NCBI GenBank assembly: GCA_958405565.1
Contig: CATYEN010000007.1
Location: forward strand, 13,505-77,504
Direction: 5' to 3'
Length of the DNA: 64,000 bases
Source of the DNA: an uncultured Collinsella sp.
GTDB lineage: Bacteria > Actinomycetota > Coriobacteriia > Coriobacteriales > Coriobacteriaceae
How positions within the stretch are numbered: position 1 is the stretch's first letter; the number at the start of each line of letters is the position of its first letter. The notes beneath the pieces were generated by a model that had not been told where the DNA came from, did not search any database, and saw nothing but the letters and a program-made list of their open reading frames with translations. Positions 8,979-17,596 of this stretch are shown here, piece after piece. Position numbers and translations under genes: made by a program.

Positions 8979-11975
8979 TCGTTCGACCAGTACGCGGTTA
9001 AGCCTGCCCTCCACCAAGCGCTCGTACAGACGCCGCGTCTCGGGCTCGGGCACACCATTGACCTGTTCCCTTAGGTGGTGCATATGTCCACTGTACAGCT
9101 CGACGATATCGCGCCGCCGCCCCGCCGCGCCGTAGACGCGCATAGCGCAACGCACCATGTCCTCGCGCGCCGTCTCTTGGCGCAGCCCCGACTCCACCAG
9201 CCATACCGCCGACTGCAGGTCGTTTTCTTCTAGGGCGGCATTCGCTCCCCGAATCATGCAGTCGATATACTTCGATTCCATAATGCGCCGCATACGCAAA
9301 AAGTAGGTGGGATTGCAGCCATTGGGAACATACAACGGACCGGCATAGAGCTGCTCGATCTTAAGGCACAGCTCGACCAGATGGGGTCCGCGCGCACCCG
9401 TGCGATTCCCCAACACCTCACGGCTAATCTGATCAAACAGCCGCACATCGGTCTTGACGTAATCGCCGTTAAGCCCAATGCACTCATTTTGGATGAGCAC
9501 GCACGATTTGCCGTCCGGCGTCGGCCCCAAGGCCGAACGCAGGCGCGATATCGTCGAATACAGGTTGTTGCGGGCGCTATTGAACTCAGCATGGGGCCAT
9601 AACTCCATGGCCAACGTCTCGCGATCGACCAGCGCATCCATGCCCAGCGCAAGCCGCTCGGCAAGTGTCGCCGCTTTCTTGCGGCGCCACATCTTGTCCG
9701 TGATGGGAAACCCGTCGCGCTCGGCGCGAAACGCCCCAAACATACGAATCTCGATATGGTCAATCGTATCGACGGCTTCGACCTCGCCAGCCTGAAACAG
9801 GCGCTCACCCTCCCCTTCCAGATCGTCACGCAGCGAATACCGCGATAGTTCGCGCACGGGGAGTTTCTTACGAATTCTTGCCGCCGGCTCGCCCAGACAA
9901 TGCATGGCAAGGCGCGCAAAGAGCCGATACGATGGGTCCAAAATCCCTGCACGGTTCATGGACATCCAGGCCGCAAGATCGCTGTCTCGCCCCGCGCAGG
10001 CCAAGTGCAGCGCCACCATCCAGGCCTCCGCACCGCCAACCTGCGTCTGGCTTATATCGAGCAGCTCCGCCTCCTCGCGCACCGAAACCATCGAGGTATT
10101 GCGCAGATACGCCGCACGCTCCAGCAGCAACGCGTTGTCGCGCATGTACGCAATTGGCTCCTCAGCCAGTTTGAGTACCTGGACCGCGCGGAACTTCGCA
10201 TTGACCGGCCGACCTTCTGCCAGCGATTGCCAGCCTTCTAGCAGCAGACCAAACAGCTGAATCTGGTTGTCGCGTATACGTACGGCAAAGCGATCGAGCT
10301 CGTTGAACGCCGCATCGTCGGTTACCGGCAAGCCGGAAAGGAGCCGGCGTGCCGCCAGCACCATGCGTATCCAGATAGCCGGCGCCTTAAGCCCACGTAC
10401 ATCGAGCGCGTCCCGTACCAGCGCCATCTCGTCGTCGCGCTCGTCGATCCCCGCAAACGACCCATCGAAGAGCTCCACCAGCATGCTATCGGCCCGTATA
10501 AAAGTCCCCGCGATATCGAGCTCACAGTCATAGGCCTTGCGCGCTTTGAGCTGCTGCAGAGCGCCGCCGTCATCTCCCCGCTCAGCCAACCAGTGCTTGA
10601 CCCCGATATGTGCAAAGAGCATGTCGAGCGCCGTGTGTTCCGTCTCGATTTCCGGCACAGCAAGGTTCATGGGAAGCCCAAGCCCGTTGTCCCCATAGCA
10701 AACTGCCGTAAGGGCCTGGGCGACCTTCCACGAAACGGGATCTATTTCACAGGCCGCCTGATCGCCCGCATGCTCAATAAGCGATGCCATACAGCGGGCG
10801 AGCTTTGTGTTGGACACGCTGACCGCCGCCAAATAGACGCCGAGCGCCTCGGCAGGCGTTGGCTCTGGAGCCGGATTGTCGGCATCGATCGTGCCCAGCG
10901 CTGCTCGGCAGATATCGGCCCCGTGCCCCGCCAGAGCCAAATCGACCCCATACTGCCCAGCAAGTTCAAGGACCGCATCACGGTCCAAAAAGGCGTCCGC
11001 CAGGCCCATCGCCGCATCGCATCGGCCCGCCTTAAGCAAAATCCGGGCCGCCCTCGGAACAAGTTCGGGGCGAACCTCGGCCACCAACTTACGCAAACGC
11101 AAGCGTCCGTTATCCTCCGTGCCCAGACACGTAAAACTCCGCTCGGCGGGGTCCAAGCCAAAGATCGGGTAGTCGCGTACAAAGTAGGACTGGTCGACCA
11201 TCGACAACCTCACCCCACAAGCCTCGAGTTCCGCGATATTGCCCTCGCCCATTAAAACCATGAGACATGCCACGCAAAACAGCGCATTATTGTCGAGCGA
11301 AGCCAGATCGACGAGTGCCGCGCCATATACGTTGACAATCTCGTTTTCGAGCAGACCGGCTACGTCGCCTTGTCCATACAGACCCGTCTGCAATGCCGAA
11401 ACGAGCTCGGGCACGCCCTGCGTGAGCTGATAAAAGTCGAGCGATGTGCTGATCGAAAACGCCGATGCCCACGCCGAATACTCATAGGCATGCACCTTGA
11501 GCATCTGCGCATTGATCTTAACCGAATCGCCCAGCCCATGAATCAGCTGACGATTTGAAGGACGGCAGGAGATAAAGACCCCTACCCCCATGGCGCGCAG
11601 GCCGCGAATCCTGTCGATGAGGTCTTCGGTATCGTGCTGATCGAGGTTTGGCACATTATCAATCGCGATAAGGGAGTGCGGTTTGTCTTTGAGCTCTTCG
11701 GTAACCACCTCGAGCTGCATAAACAACTCGCGCCCAATGGCGCGATCGGCCTCGATAATCCGCACGGGGCCTCGCGTCGGGTCGCATTTAACCTCATGGG
11801 TGTACTGCAGCAGCACCGAGGTCTTCCCAAACCCGTCGGGCGCATAAAGAACCACGATGCCGGCCTTTCGGCCCTTGGCGATAAGCTCATTCATCAAGCG
11901 TTCGCGTCGCACCATATAGCCTCCGCCCAGCGGCATCAGCTCGAGATCGTCTATACTGCCCAAATCGTTTACCAT
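8976..11975 (-). CDS. Large P-loop NTPase / BTAD-domain transcriptional regulator
   Basis: A 999-residue cytoplasmic regulator. The N-terminal NTPase has Walker A APDGFGKTS (about 45-53) and Walker B SLIAIDNV. The middle is helical. From about residue 745 comes a winged-helix DNA-binding domain (IEIRMFGAFRAERDG, then NSARNNLYSTISRLRSALG), followed by a bacterial transcriptional activation domain with TPR-like repeats at the C-terminus. This order resembles MalT/LuxR-type and SARP-type regulators. The ATG has GAGGAG upstream. The target genes and ligand are unknown, and no partner is nearby. Confidence 0.8.
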   Translation of the reverse strand: MVNDLGSIDDLELMPLGGGYMVRRERLMNELIAKGRKAGIVVLYAPDGFGKTSVLLQYTHEVKCDPTRGPVRIIEADRAIGRELFMQLEVVTEELKDKPHSLIAIDNVPNLDQHDTEDLIDRIRGLRAMGVGVFISCRPSNRQLIHGLGDSVKINAQMLKVHAYEYSAWASAFSISTSLDFYQLTQGVPELVSALQTGLYGQGDVAGLLENEIVNVYGAALVDLASLDNNALFCVACLMVLMGEGNIAELEACGVRLSMVDQSYFVRDYPIFGLDPAERSFTCLGTEDNGRLRLRKLVAEVRPELVPRAARILLKAGRCDAAMGLADAFLDRDAVLELAGQYGVDLALAGHGADICRAALGTIDADNPAPEPTPAEALGVYLAAVSVSNTKLARCMASLIEHAGDQAACEIDPVSWKVAQALTAVCYGDNGLGLPMNLAVPEIETEHTALDMLFAHIGVKHWLAERGDDGGALQQLKARKAYDCELDIAGTFIRADSMLVELFDGSFAGIDERDDEMALVRDALDVRGLKAPAIWIRMVLAARRLLSGLPVTDDAAFNELDRFAVRIRDNQIQLFGLLLEGWQSLAEGRPVNAKFRAVQVLKLAEEPIAYMRDNALLLERAAYLRNTSMVSVREEAELLDISQTQVGGAEAWMVALHLACAGRDSDLAAWMSMNRAGILDPSYRLFARLAMHCLGEPAARIRKKLPVRELSRYSLRDDLEGEGERLFQAGEVEAVDTIDHIEIRMFGAFRAERDGFPITDKMWRRKKAATLAERLALGMDALVDRETLAMELWPHAEFNSARNNLYSTISRLRSALGPTPDGKSCVLIQNECIGLNGDYVKTDVRLFDQISREVLGNRTGARGPHLVELCLKIEQLYAGPLYVPNGCNPTYFLRMRRIMESKYIDCMIRGANAALEENDLQSAVWLVESGLRQETAREDMVRCAMRVYGAAGRRRDIVELYSGHMHHLREQVNGVPEPETRRLYERLVEGRLNRVLVER

Positions 11976-12362
11976 GCCCGCTCCTCAACTCGACCGTATG
12001 GACACTGTAACCGCAAGACCATACAAGCCGCGCTATGAATAGAGCGACCTTGCGTTTGAGGTTGTCTTTTGGTACGCAAGCGGCAAGTTTTTGTACAGCG
12101 AGGGCCGATTGTTATTAATCCCCCGACTAATCGGTCTTTAAGCAGGTAAATGAGCTTGTCAGCTTGTCCCATCTAAGCGGCAGTGTAACGTAAATGAACA
12201 AGGTTCAGCTATGTCATTCAACTCGCCTAGCACCCGCTACCGTCTACGACCTTTTAGTGGCATTTTTGCATAGAATCTGGTATGGAATGAATCAAGCTGT
12301 TGGGCATCCGACATTCGTCAGGCTTGCGGCAAGATTTTGGTCAAGCGGGCGGAAAGGGATAG
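11976..12362. other. Intergenic region without recognisable gene
   Basis: About 390 bp between the start of the BTAD regulator and the nagB terminator. No open frame has a convincing start and family match. It is AT-richer than its surroundings and presumably holds the regulator's promoter. Confidence 0.5.
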
Positions 12363-12391
12363 CAAAAAGGCCCCCGCAAAGCGGAGGCCTT
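12363..12391 (-). terminator. Intrinsic terminator of nagB
   Basis: On the minus strand, AAGGCCTCCGC pairs with GCGGGGGCCTT around a TTT loop and is followed by a short T-run. It lies 33 bp past the nagB stop. Confidence 0.85.
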
Positions 12392-12423
12392 CGGCAAAGC
12401 TATGTCGAGATGACGGGCTCGCG

Positions 12424-13152
12424 CTACTCGCAGAGCGAAAGGGCGGCCTCGTCGGCAACGACAACGCAGTTGGTGTGCAGCTGCAGGATCGAAGCCGGGC
12501 ACGCGGGCGTAACCGGACCATAGCACATGTCATGCACGGCCTGAGCCTTGGCCTCGCCGTTGGCGACGACCAGGATCATGCGGGCATACATGATGGTCTG
12601 GGTACCCATGGTGTAGGCCTGACGGGGAACATCGTCGATGCTGTCGAACAGGCGGCTGTTGGCCTGAATGGTGCTCTCGGTGAGGTCGACGCAGTGCGTG
12701 CCCTTGGAGAAGTGGTCATCGGGCTCGTTGAAGCCGATGTGGCCGTTGTTGCCAATGCCGAGCAGCTGCAGATCCGGGTAACCGGCGGCGGCGACGATCT
12801 TGTCGTACTCAGAGCAGGCAGCGGCGGCGTCGGGGTTGGAACCGTCGGGCACATGCGTGTTGTTCAGGTCGATGTTGATGTGATCGAAGAAGTTCTCACG
12901 CATGAAGTAGTGATAGCTCTGGGGATCGTCGTGCGAAAGACCGCGATACTCGTCCAGGTTGTAGGTGCTGACCTCGGCAAAGTCGACGTCGCCCTTCTCG
13001 TACCAAGCAGCGAGCTGCTTGTAGGCACCGATCGGGGTGGAGCCGGTGGCAAGACCCAGCACACAGTCGGGCTTGAGGATAACCTGCGCCGAGATGATAT
13101 TGGCGGCCTTGCGGCTCATATCCTCGTAGTCTTTAGCTTTAATGATCTTCAT
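12424..13152 (-). CDS. nagB: Glucosamine-6-phosphate deaminase
   Basis: Converts glucosamine-6-phosphate to fructose-6-phosphate and ammonia in amino-sugar catabolism. 242 residues, the usual length. Phosphate loop LATGSTPIG (34-42), catalytic NLDEY (D67) and LGIGNNGHIGFNEP with H138 are all present. The ATG at 13150-13152 with AAAGGAC upstream is chosen; the 55-residue upstream extension of the frame has no family similarity. Its neighbours EIIA-Glc and glmM also concern sugar and amino-sugar phosphates. Confidence 0.95.
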   Translation of the reverse strand: MKIIKAKDYEDMSRKAANIISAQVILKPDCVLGLATGSTPIGAYKQLAAWYEKGDVDFAEVSTYNLDEYRGLSHDDPQSYHYFMRENFFDHINIDLNNTHVPDGSNPDAAAACSEYDKIVAAAGYPDLQLLGIGNNGHIGFNEPDDHFSKGTHCVDLTESTIQANSRLFDSIDDVPRQAYTMGTQTIMYARMILVVANGEAKAQAVHDMCYGPVTPACPASILQLHTNCVVVADEAALSLCE

Positions 13153-13350
13153 TACGCGTCCTTTCTCGTACAAGAGAGGCAAGGCTCCCCTTACAAGCAC
13201 TTGCCCGCGGCCCGCGTCGGCCGCAACCAACGTGTGCGGCCACCAGGGCGAGGTCGCGTAATGTATGTGTCTCGTGTCTAGCCGCGTCGAGGCCCCTGCC
13301 CGTCCACGGTGACCCAAAGCTGTTTAGCCTCGGACGTTTCCCATCTTGCC

Positions 13351-13384
13351 ACGGAGGGCGCCCTCTTTCAAGGGCGCCCTCCGT
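13351..13384. terminator. Strong hairpin between EIIA-Glc and nagB
   Basis: Perfect 14-bp stem ACGGAGGGCGCCCT/AGGGCGCCCTCCGT with loop CTTTCA. It lies 40 bp past the end of the EIIA gene on the minus strand. No T-run follows on the minus strand, so termination is likely but not typical. Confidence 0.55.
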
Positions 13385-13424
13385 AAACGTGTTTGAATTG
13401 TAGGCTAATGGCCACGTGCACTTG

Positions 13425-13922
13425 CTAGCGCTCGCGAGCAACGATGAGCTGGTCCATCTCTTCGACATGCACGCCAACGGAACCCTTGATGCTCGAGAAC
13501 TCAACAGAGTTGCACACCAAGATGGGAACCGTCACATCGTAGCCCTCGGCAGCAATTGCCTCGCGATCGAACTCAATGAGCACATCGCCCTTATGGACGA
13601 TGTCACCCACTTGCGCATGTACGGTAAAGTGCTTGCCCTCAAGCTGAACAGTGTCCAAACCAACGTGGATGAGCACGTCCAAGCCATCGACCGTGTTAAG
13701 CGCAACAGCGTGTCCCGTGGGAAAAATGGCCTCGACCTTGGCATCAGCCGGTGCAATCACACGCGTGCCGGTAGGCTGAATCGCCACGCCCTGGCCCAAA
13801 AGGCCGGTGGCAAATGTCTGGTCGTTTACCTCGGACAACGGAATGACGTCGCCCGAGATGGGAGCATCCAGCGTAAGGACTCGACCACGCATACCAAAAG
13901 ACCTTAGGACTTTAGTGAACAT
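13425..13922 (-). CDS. crr: PTS glucose-type EIIA component
   Basis: Single-domain EIIA of the glucose family, 165 residues, carrying phosphate from HPr to a sugar-specific EIIB. It shows the conserved IPLSEVNDQTFATGLLGQG segment, H71 in FPTGHAVAL, and H86 in LIHVGLDTV, the phosphorylated histidine. The start ATG 13922 follows GAGGGGG; a longer frame from 13943 is less likely. There is no EIIBC gene beside it, so it must serve a permease elsewhere or act as a regulator. Confidence 0.9.
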   Translation of the reverse strand: MFTKVLRSFGMRGRVLTLDAPISGDVIPLSEVNDQTFATGLLGQGVAIQPTGTRVIAPADAKVEAIFPTGHAVALNTVDGLDVLIHVGLDTVQLEGKHFTVHAQVGDIVHKGDVLIEFDREAIAAEGYDVTVPILVCNSVEFSSIKGSVGVHVEEMDQLIVARER

Positions 13923-13993
13923 GATCCCCCTCGGACATACCAATCAACCAAAATAGCTTTAACAGTTTACCACTTGGCACCCGTTTTTGACCA

Positions 13994-15331
13994 TTAGGGA
14001 AGTTCGCGCTTGACAACCTCGACGATGTCGTCGACAACACGCTGGGTCAGCTCGTGCGTCTCGGCCTCGGCCATCACACGGACCAGCGGCTCGGTACCAC
14101 TCGGGCGCACCAAGATGCGGCCGCGACCGTTGAGCTCCTTCTCGGCGGCAGCGACGGCATCCCAGATGGGCTGGCAATCGTCCAGACCAGCCTTGTTGTC
14201 GGAATGCACGTTGACGAGTACCTGCGGGTACTTCTTCATGATGCCGGCAAGATCGGTGAGGGTACGACCGGTGCGCTTGAGCACGGCCAGCAGTTGCAGA
14301 GCCGTCACCAGGCCGTCACCAGTGGTGTTGTGCTCCAGGAAGATGATGTGGCCGGACTGCTCGCCGCCGATGACGGCGCCATCCGCGAGCATGCGCTCCA
14401 AAACGTAGCGATCGCCCACGGCGGTCTGCACCATCTCAAAGCCCTGCTCCTTCATGGCGATGGAGAAGCCCAGGTTGCACATAACGGTCGAGACGATCTC
14501 GGAGTTGGCGAGCTTGCCACGGGCGGCCAGGTCGGAGCCGCAGATGGCCAGGATGTAGTCGCCATCGATCTCGTTGCCCTCGCTGTCCACGAACAGCACG
14601 CGGTCGGCGTCGCCGTCGTGAGCCAGGCCGATGTCGGCATGTGTGCGCAGCACGAGCTCGCGCAGGGGCTCAAGGTGAGTGGAGCCGCACTCGACGTTAA
14701 TGTCGGTGCCGCAGTAATCGGTGTTGATAGCGTGCACCGTGGTGCCCAGGCGCTGCAGCGCGGCAGGCGTGGTCTGGCAAGAAGCACCGTGGCCGCAGTC
14801 GACGGCAACGACTAGGCCGTCGAGCCTCATGCCATCAAGCGTATCGATGGCATGATCGACATATGCCTTGCGAGCGTCCTTCATCTTAATGATGTGGCCC
14901 ACGCCGGCACCGGTCGGCAGCGTATCGGCAGCCATGGCTTCCTCGGACATGACCCAGGCGCTGATCTCTTCCTCGACCGCATCGGGAAGCTTCATGCCCT
15001 TGCGGCTAAAGAACTTGATGCCGTTGAACTCCGGCGGATTATGCGAAGCAGAGATGACGATGCCGCCGTCGAGCTCGTTTTGAACGGTGAGCAGCGCCAC
15101 GGCAGGCGTGGGGATGACGCCGCAGCAGTGCGGACGGCCGCCCTCGGCCATGATGCCGGCGGTCAGAGCGCTCTCGAGCATGGTGCCCGAAAGACGCGTG
15201 TCGCGACCGACGCAGATATCCGGACCAAGGAACTTGGTCGCCGCGCGGCCCAGGCGAAACGCGAGGTCGCACGAGAGATCGGCATTGGCGACGCCACGGA
15301 CGCCGTCGGTACCGAAGATGTTCTGGGGCAT
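13994..15331 (-). CDS. glmM: Phosphoglucosamine mutase
   Basis: Interconverts glucosamine-6- and glucosamine-1-phosphate on the way to UDP-GlcNAc and peptidoglycan. 445 residues, family standard. It begins MPQNIFGTDGVRGVAN, has the active-site phosphoserine S96 in SASHNP, the metal loop DGDADR and the C-terminal phosphate-binding RPSGTEPLVRVM. GGAAGGAGCG precedes the ATG. Lying close to nagB, it places making and breakdown of amino sugars together. Confidence 0.97.
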   Translation of the reverse strand: MPQNIFGTDGVRGVANADLSCDLAFRLGRAATKFLGPDICVGRDTRLSGTMLESALTAGIMAEGGRPHCCGVIPTPAVALLTVQNELDGGIVISASHNPPEFNGIKFFSRKGMKLPDAVEEEISAWVMSEEAMAADTLPTGAGVGHIIKMKDARKAYVDHAIDTLDGMRLDGLVVAVDCGHGASCQTTPAALQRLGTTVHAINTDYCGTDINVECGSTHLEPLRELVLRTHADIGLAHDGDADRVLFVDSEGNEIDGDYILAICGSDLAARGKLANSEIVSTVMCNLGFSIAMKEQGFEMVQTAVGDRYVLERMLADGAVIGGEQSGHIIFLEHNTTGDGLVTALQLLAVLKRTGRTLTDLAGIMKKYPQVLVNVHSDNKAGLDDCQPIWDAVAAAEKELNGRGRILVRPSGTEPLVRVMAEAETHELTQRVVDDIVEVVKRELP

Positions 15332-15380
15332 AGGATCGCTCCTTCCCTAGCAGGCGATATGCAACCGCCTACCCTAGTCG

Positions 15381-15424
15381 AAAAAGAAAAGCGGGACCCG
15401 CCGAGGAATCGGCAGGCCCCGCTT
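15381..15424 (-). terminator. Terminator of rplM-rpsI
   Basis: On the minus strand the hairpin AAGCGGGGCCTGCCGA...CGGGTCCCGCTT is followed by TTCTTTTT. It lies directly after the rpsI stop and before glmM. Confidence 0.85.
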
Positions 15425-15454
15425 GTACATTGTATCTCGTAAGGAGATAAAACC

Positions 15455-15850
<396 letters not shown>

Positions 15851-15852
15851 CT

Positions 15853-16296
15853 TTAAGCCTCCAGCTCAATCTTCGTGGGGTTCTGGGCAGCATGCGGATG
15901 CTCGGCACCAGCGTAGACCTTAAGCTTGGTCATCTGGGCACGGCCGAGGGTGGTCTTGGGCAGCATACCGCGAACGGCGCGCTCGATGACCTTCTCCGGG
16001 TGCTTCTCCATAGCCTGGCGGAAGCTCTCAGCCTTGAGGCCGCCGTTGTAGCCGCTGTGGCGATAATAGGTCTTCGTGTCGGCCTTGTTACCGGTAAGCT
16101 GGACCTTATCGGCGTTGATGACGACAACGAAGTCGCCGCAGTCGCTGTTGGGCGTGAACTGGGGCTTGTTCTTACCGCGCAGGATCATTGCGATCTGGGT
16201 GGCAAGACGGCCCAGGACAGCACCATCGGCGTCGACGAGAACCCAGTTGCGCTGGACCTCGCCCTGCTTGGCGTAGTGAGTCGATTTCGAAATCAC
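15853..16296 (-). CDS. rplM: 50S ribosomal protein L13
   Basis: 147 residues with W-VDADGAVLGRLAT, GDFVVVINA, YYRHSGYNGGL and RAVRGMLPK, all L13 signatures. First gene of the rplM-rpsI operon. TGGAGGAGTC precedes the ATG. Confidence 0.98.
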   Translation of the reverse strand: MISKSTHYAKQGEVQRNWVLVDADGAVLGRLATQIAMILRGKNKPQFTPNSDCGDFVVVINADKVQLTGNKADTKTYYRHSGYNGGLKAESFRQAMEKHPEKVIERAVRGMLPKTTLGRAQMTKLKVYAGAEHPHAAQNPTKIELEA

Positions 16297-16324
16297 TTAG
16301 ACTCCTCCATGTACAGTACGTGTT

Positions 16325-16356
16325 GTTACAGAGATTCACGGGGCTCTGCAAGTAAC
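16325..16356 (-). promoter_or_regulatory. Possible L13 leader hairpin
   Basis: In the rplM 5' UTR, GTTAC-TTG-CAGAG pairs with CTCTG-GTAAC-type complement around a short loop (16325-16333/16344-16356). Ribosomal L13 leaders in other bacteria bind L13 for autoregulation. Only the hairpin is seen here; its role is inferred. Confidence 0.35.
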
Positions 16357-16362
16357 CCGTCC

Positions 16363-16390
16363 ATATTACCCCGCTCGCCGTACGAGTCAA
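16363..16390 (-). promoter_or_regulatory. Sigma-70-type promoter of rplM-rpsI
   Basis: On the minus strand TTGACT (16390-16385), a 16-bp spacer and TAATAT (16368-16363) form a good promoter about 70 bp before the rplM ATG. Confidence 0.65.
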
Positions 16391-16453
16391 CAGGTATTTT
16401 GGCTCCGACCAGAGTTTCTGCACATGTCATCCACGAGCCGTGATGTCGCAGCG

Positions 16454-17332
16454 TTAACGCTCGACAAACGCCTCGATATCTCCCAGCAAGCGCTTTGCCT
16501 CCTGACGGCCCTGGATATACAGGTCCAAAAGCTTTGCCGGATCGTGCTCGACATGGCCGACCTCGACCGGCTTTTGCGGAGCGACGACCAGCGCACGGCC
16601 CTCGCGCTCATACTTCCACAGATGCATGCGCTGGATGTTATAGCGGTCGTGGCGCGTCTCGATAGCCTCGAGCAGATAGGGGTAGTCGGCATAACGGGCG
16701 CGCGCCGCCGGCAAAAACTCGTAGGGCTTTTTCTCATACGAGCGGTCCTGGGTGACGATGACGACCGCACGGTCGAAGCCCGCCTCCTCGAGCACATGCT
16801 CGATAGGAACCGAATCGGCCACGCCGCCGTCGACGTATTTGTGCCCGTCTATCTCGACCGGCGGTGTCACCAGCGGCAACGAGGTCGATGCGCGCACAGC
16901 GTCGAGGTCAAGTACGGCGCTTTTGACCGGCAGGTACGCGGCGGTTCCGAACAGCATGTCCGTCGCAACGGCGTACATCTCGATGGGGCTGGCGTCGAAC
17001 GTCTCGTTGTCAAAGGGATCCAGGCGGTCCTGGACATCGTTGAAGATAAAGTCGTAACCCACAATAGAGCCCGTGGACGCAAACGATGCGGCGCCCATGT
17101 AGCGGCTGTCGTTGCAGAAGGTCAAATTGACTCGGTTGGTGCGGCCGATCTGGTGCGACTTGTAGTTCACGCCGTTGAGGGCGCCGGCCGATACACCGTA
17201 GACCGCCGGAATCTCGACGCCTGCCTCCATGAGAACGTCGAGCACGCCCGCGGTAAACTGCCCGCGGAAGCTGCCGCCCTCCAAAACGAGCGCGACCTTG
17301 CCGGCGTTCTTTGCCTTATCTTCTGCAGTCAT
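16454..17332 (-). CDS. Patatin-like phospholipase (RssA/YjjU type)
   Basis: 292-residue lipid acyl hydrolase. Oxyanion motif LEGGSFRGQF (18-27), nucleophile elbow GVSAG with S48, and the catalytic Asp in YVDGGVADS, completing the Ser-Asp dyad. There is no signal peptide, so it is probably cytoplasmic or peripheral. The physiological substrate is not known. GGAGGTCAAT precedes the ATG. This is the last host gene before the prophage. Confidence 0.85.
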   Translation of the reverse strand: MTAEDKAKNAGKVALVLEGGSFRGQFTAGVLDVLMEAGVEIPAVYGVSAGALNGVNYKSHQIGRTNRVNLTFCNDSRYMGAASFASTGSIVGYDFIFNDVQDRLDPFDNETFDASPIEMYAVATDMLFGTAAYLPVKSAVLDLDAVRASTSLPLVTPPVEIDGHKYVDGGVADSVPIEHVLEEAGFDRAVVIVTQDRSYEKKPYEFLPAARARYADYPYLLEAIETRHDRYNIQRMHLWKYEREGRALVVAPQKPVEVGHVEHDPAKLLDLYIQGRQEAKRLLGDIEAFVER

Positions 17333-17404
17333 ATTGACCTCCTGCGATTGCGTTTTGGCTTTCTTCTACCCAGTTTTGGAATGGAGGGCGCATGGGTTTT
17401 GGAG

Positions 17405-17425
17405 CAGAGTTCGATTCTCCGCGGT
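17405..17425 (+). repeat. 21-bp direct repeat, copy 1 (T-arm-like)
   Basis: Identical to 17616-17636. It contains GAGTTCGATTCTCCGCG, a 17-base match to the T-arm of the tmRNA at 53614-53630 but in opposite orientation. It lies in the roughly 260-bp gap between the patatin gene and the integrase stop, which holds no recognisable gene. Confidence 0.7.
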
Positions 17426-17596
17426 TTGGGGCTTGCGTTGAAGCGGGGCATGGGCAGCCGGAGCTTAATCGACATCGCATCGATATTGGGTTGGGGCTTT
17501 GCGCGGAGAATCCGCGTGTTCGCTTCGCGAACCCGCGCCGGCTTCGGCCGCCTGCCGGCGTCCTCGCCCGCGGGCCAAAAACGCTTACGCGTTTTC

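Noticed and set aside
17405..17425. Partial tRNA or tmRNA gene at the left end
   Set aside because: Only a T-arm-like piece; the stem has a mismatch and no acceptor end or CCA follows.
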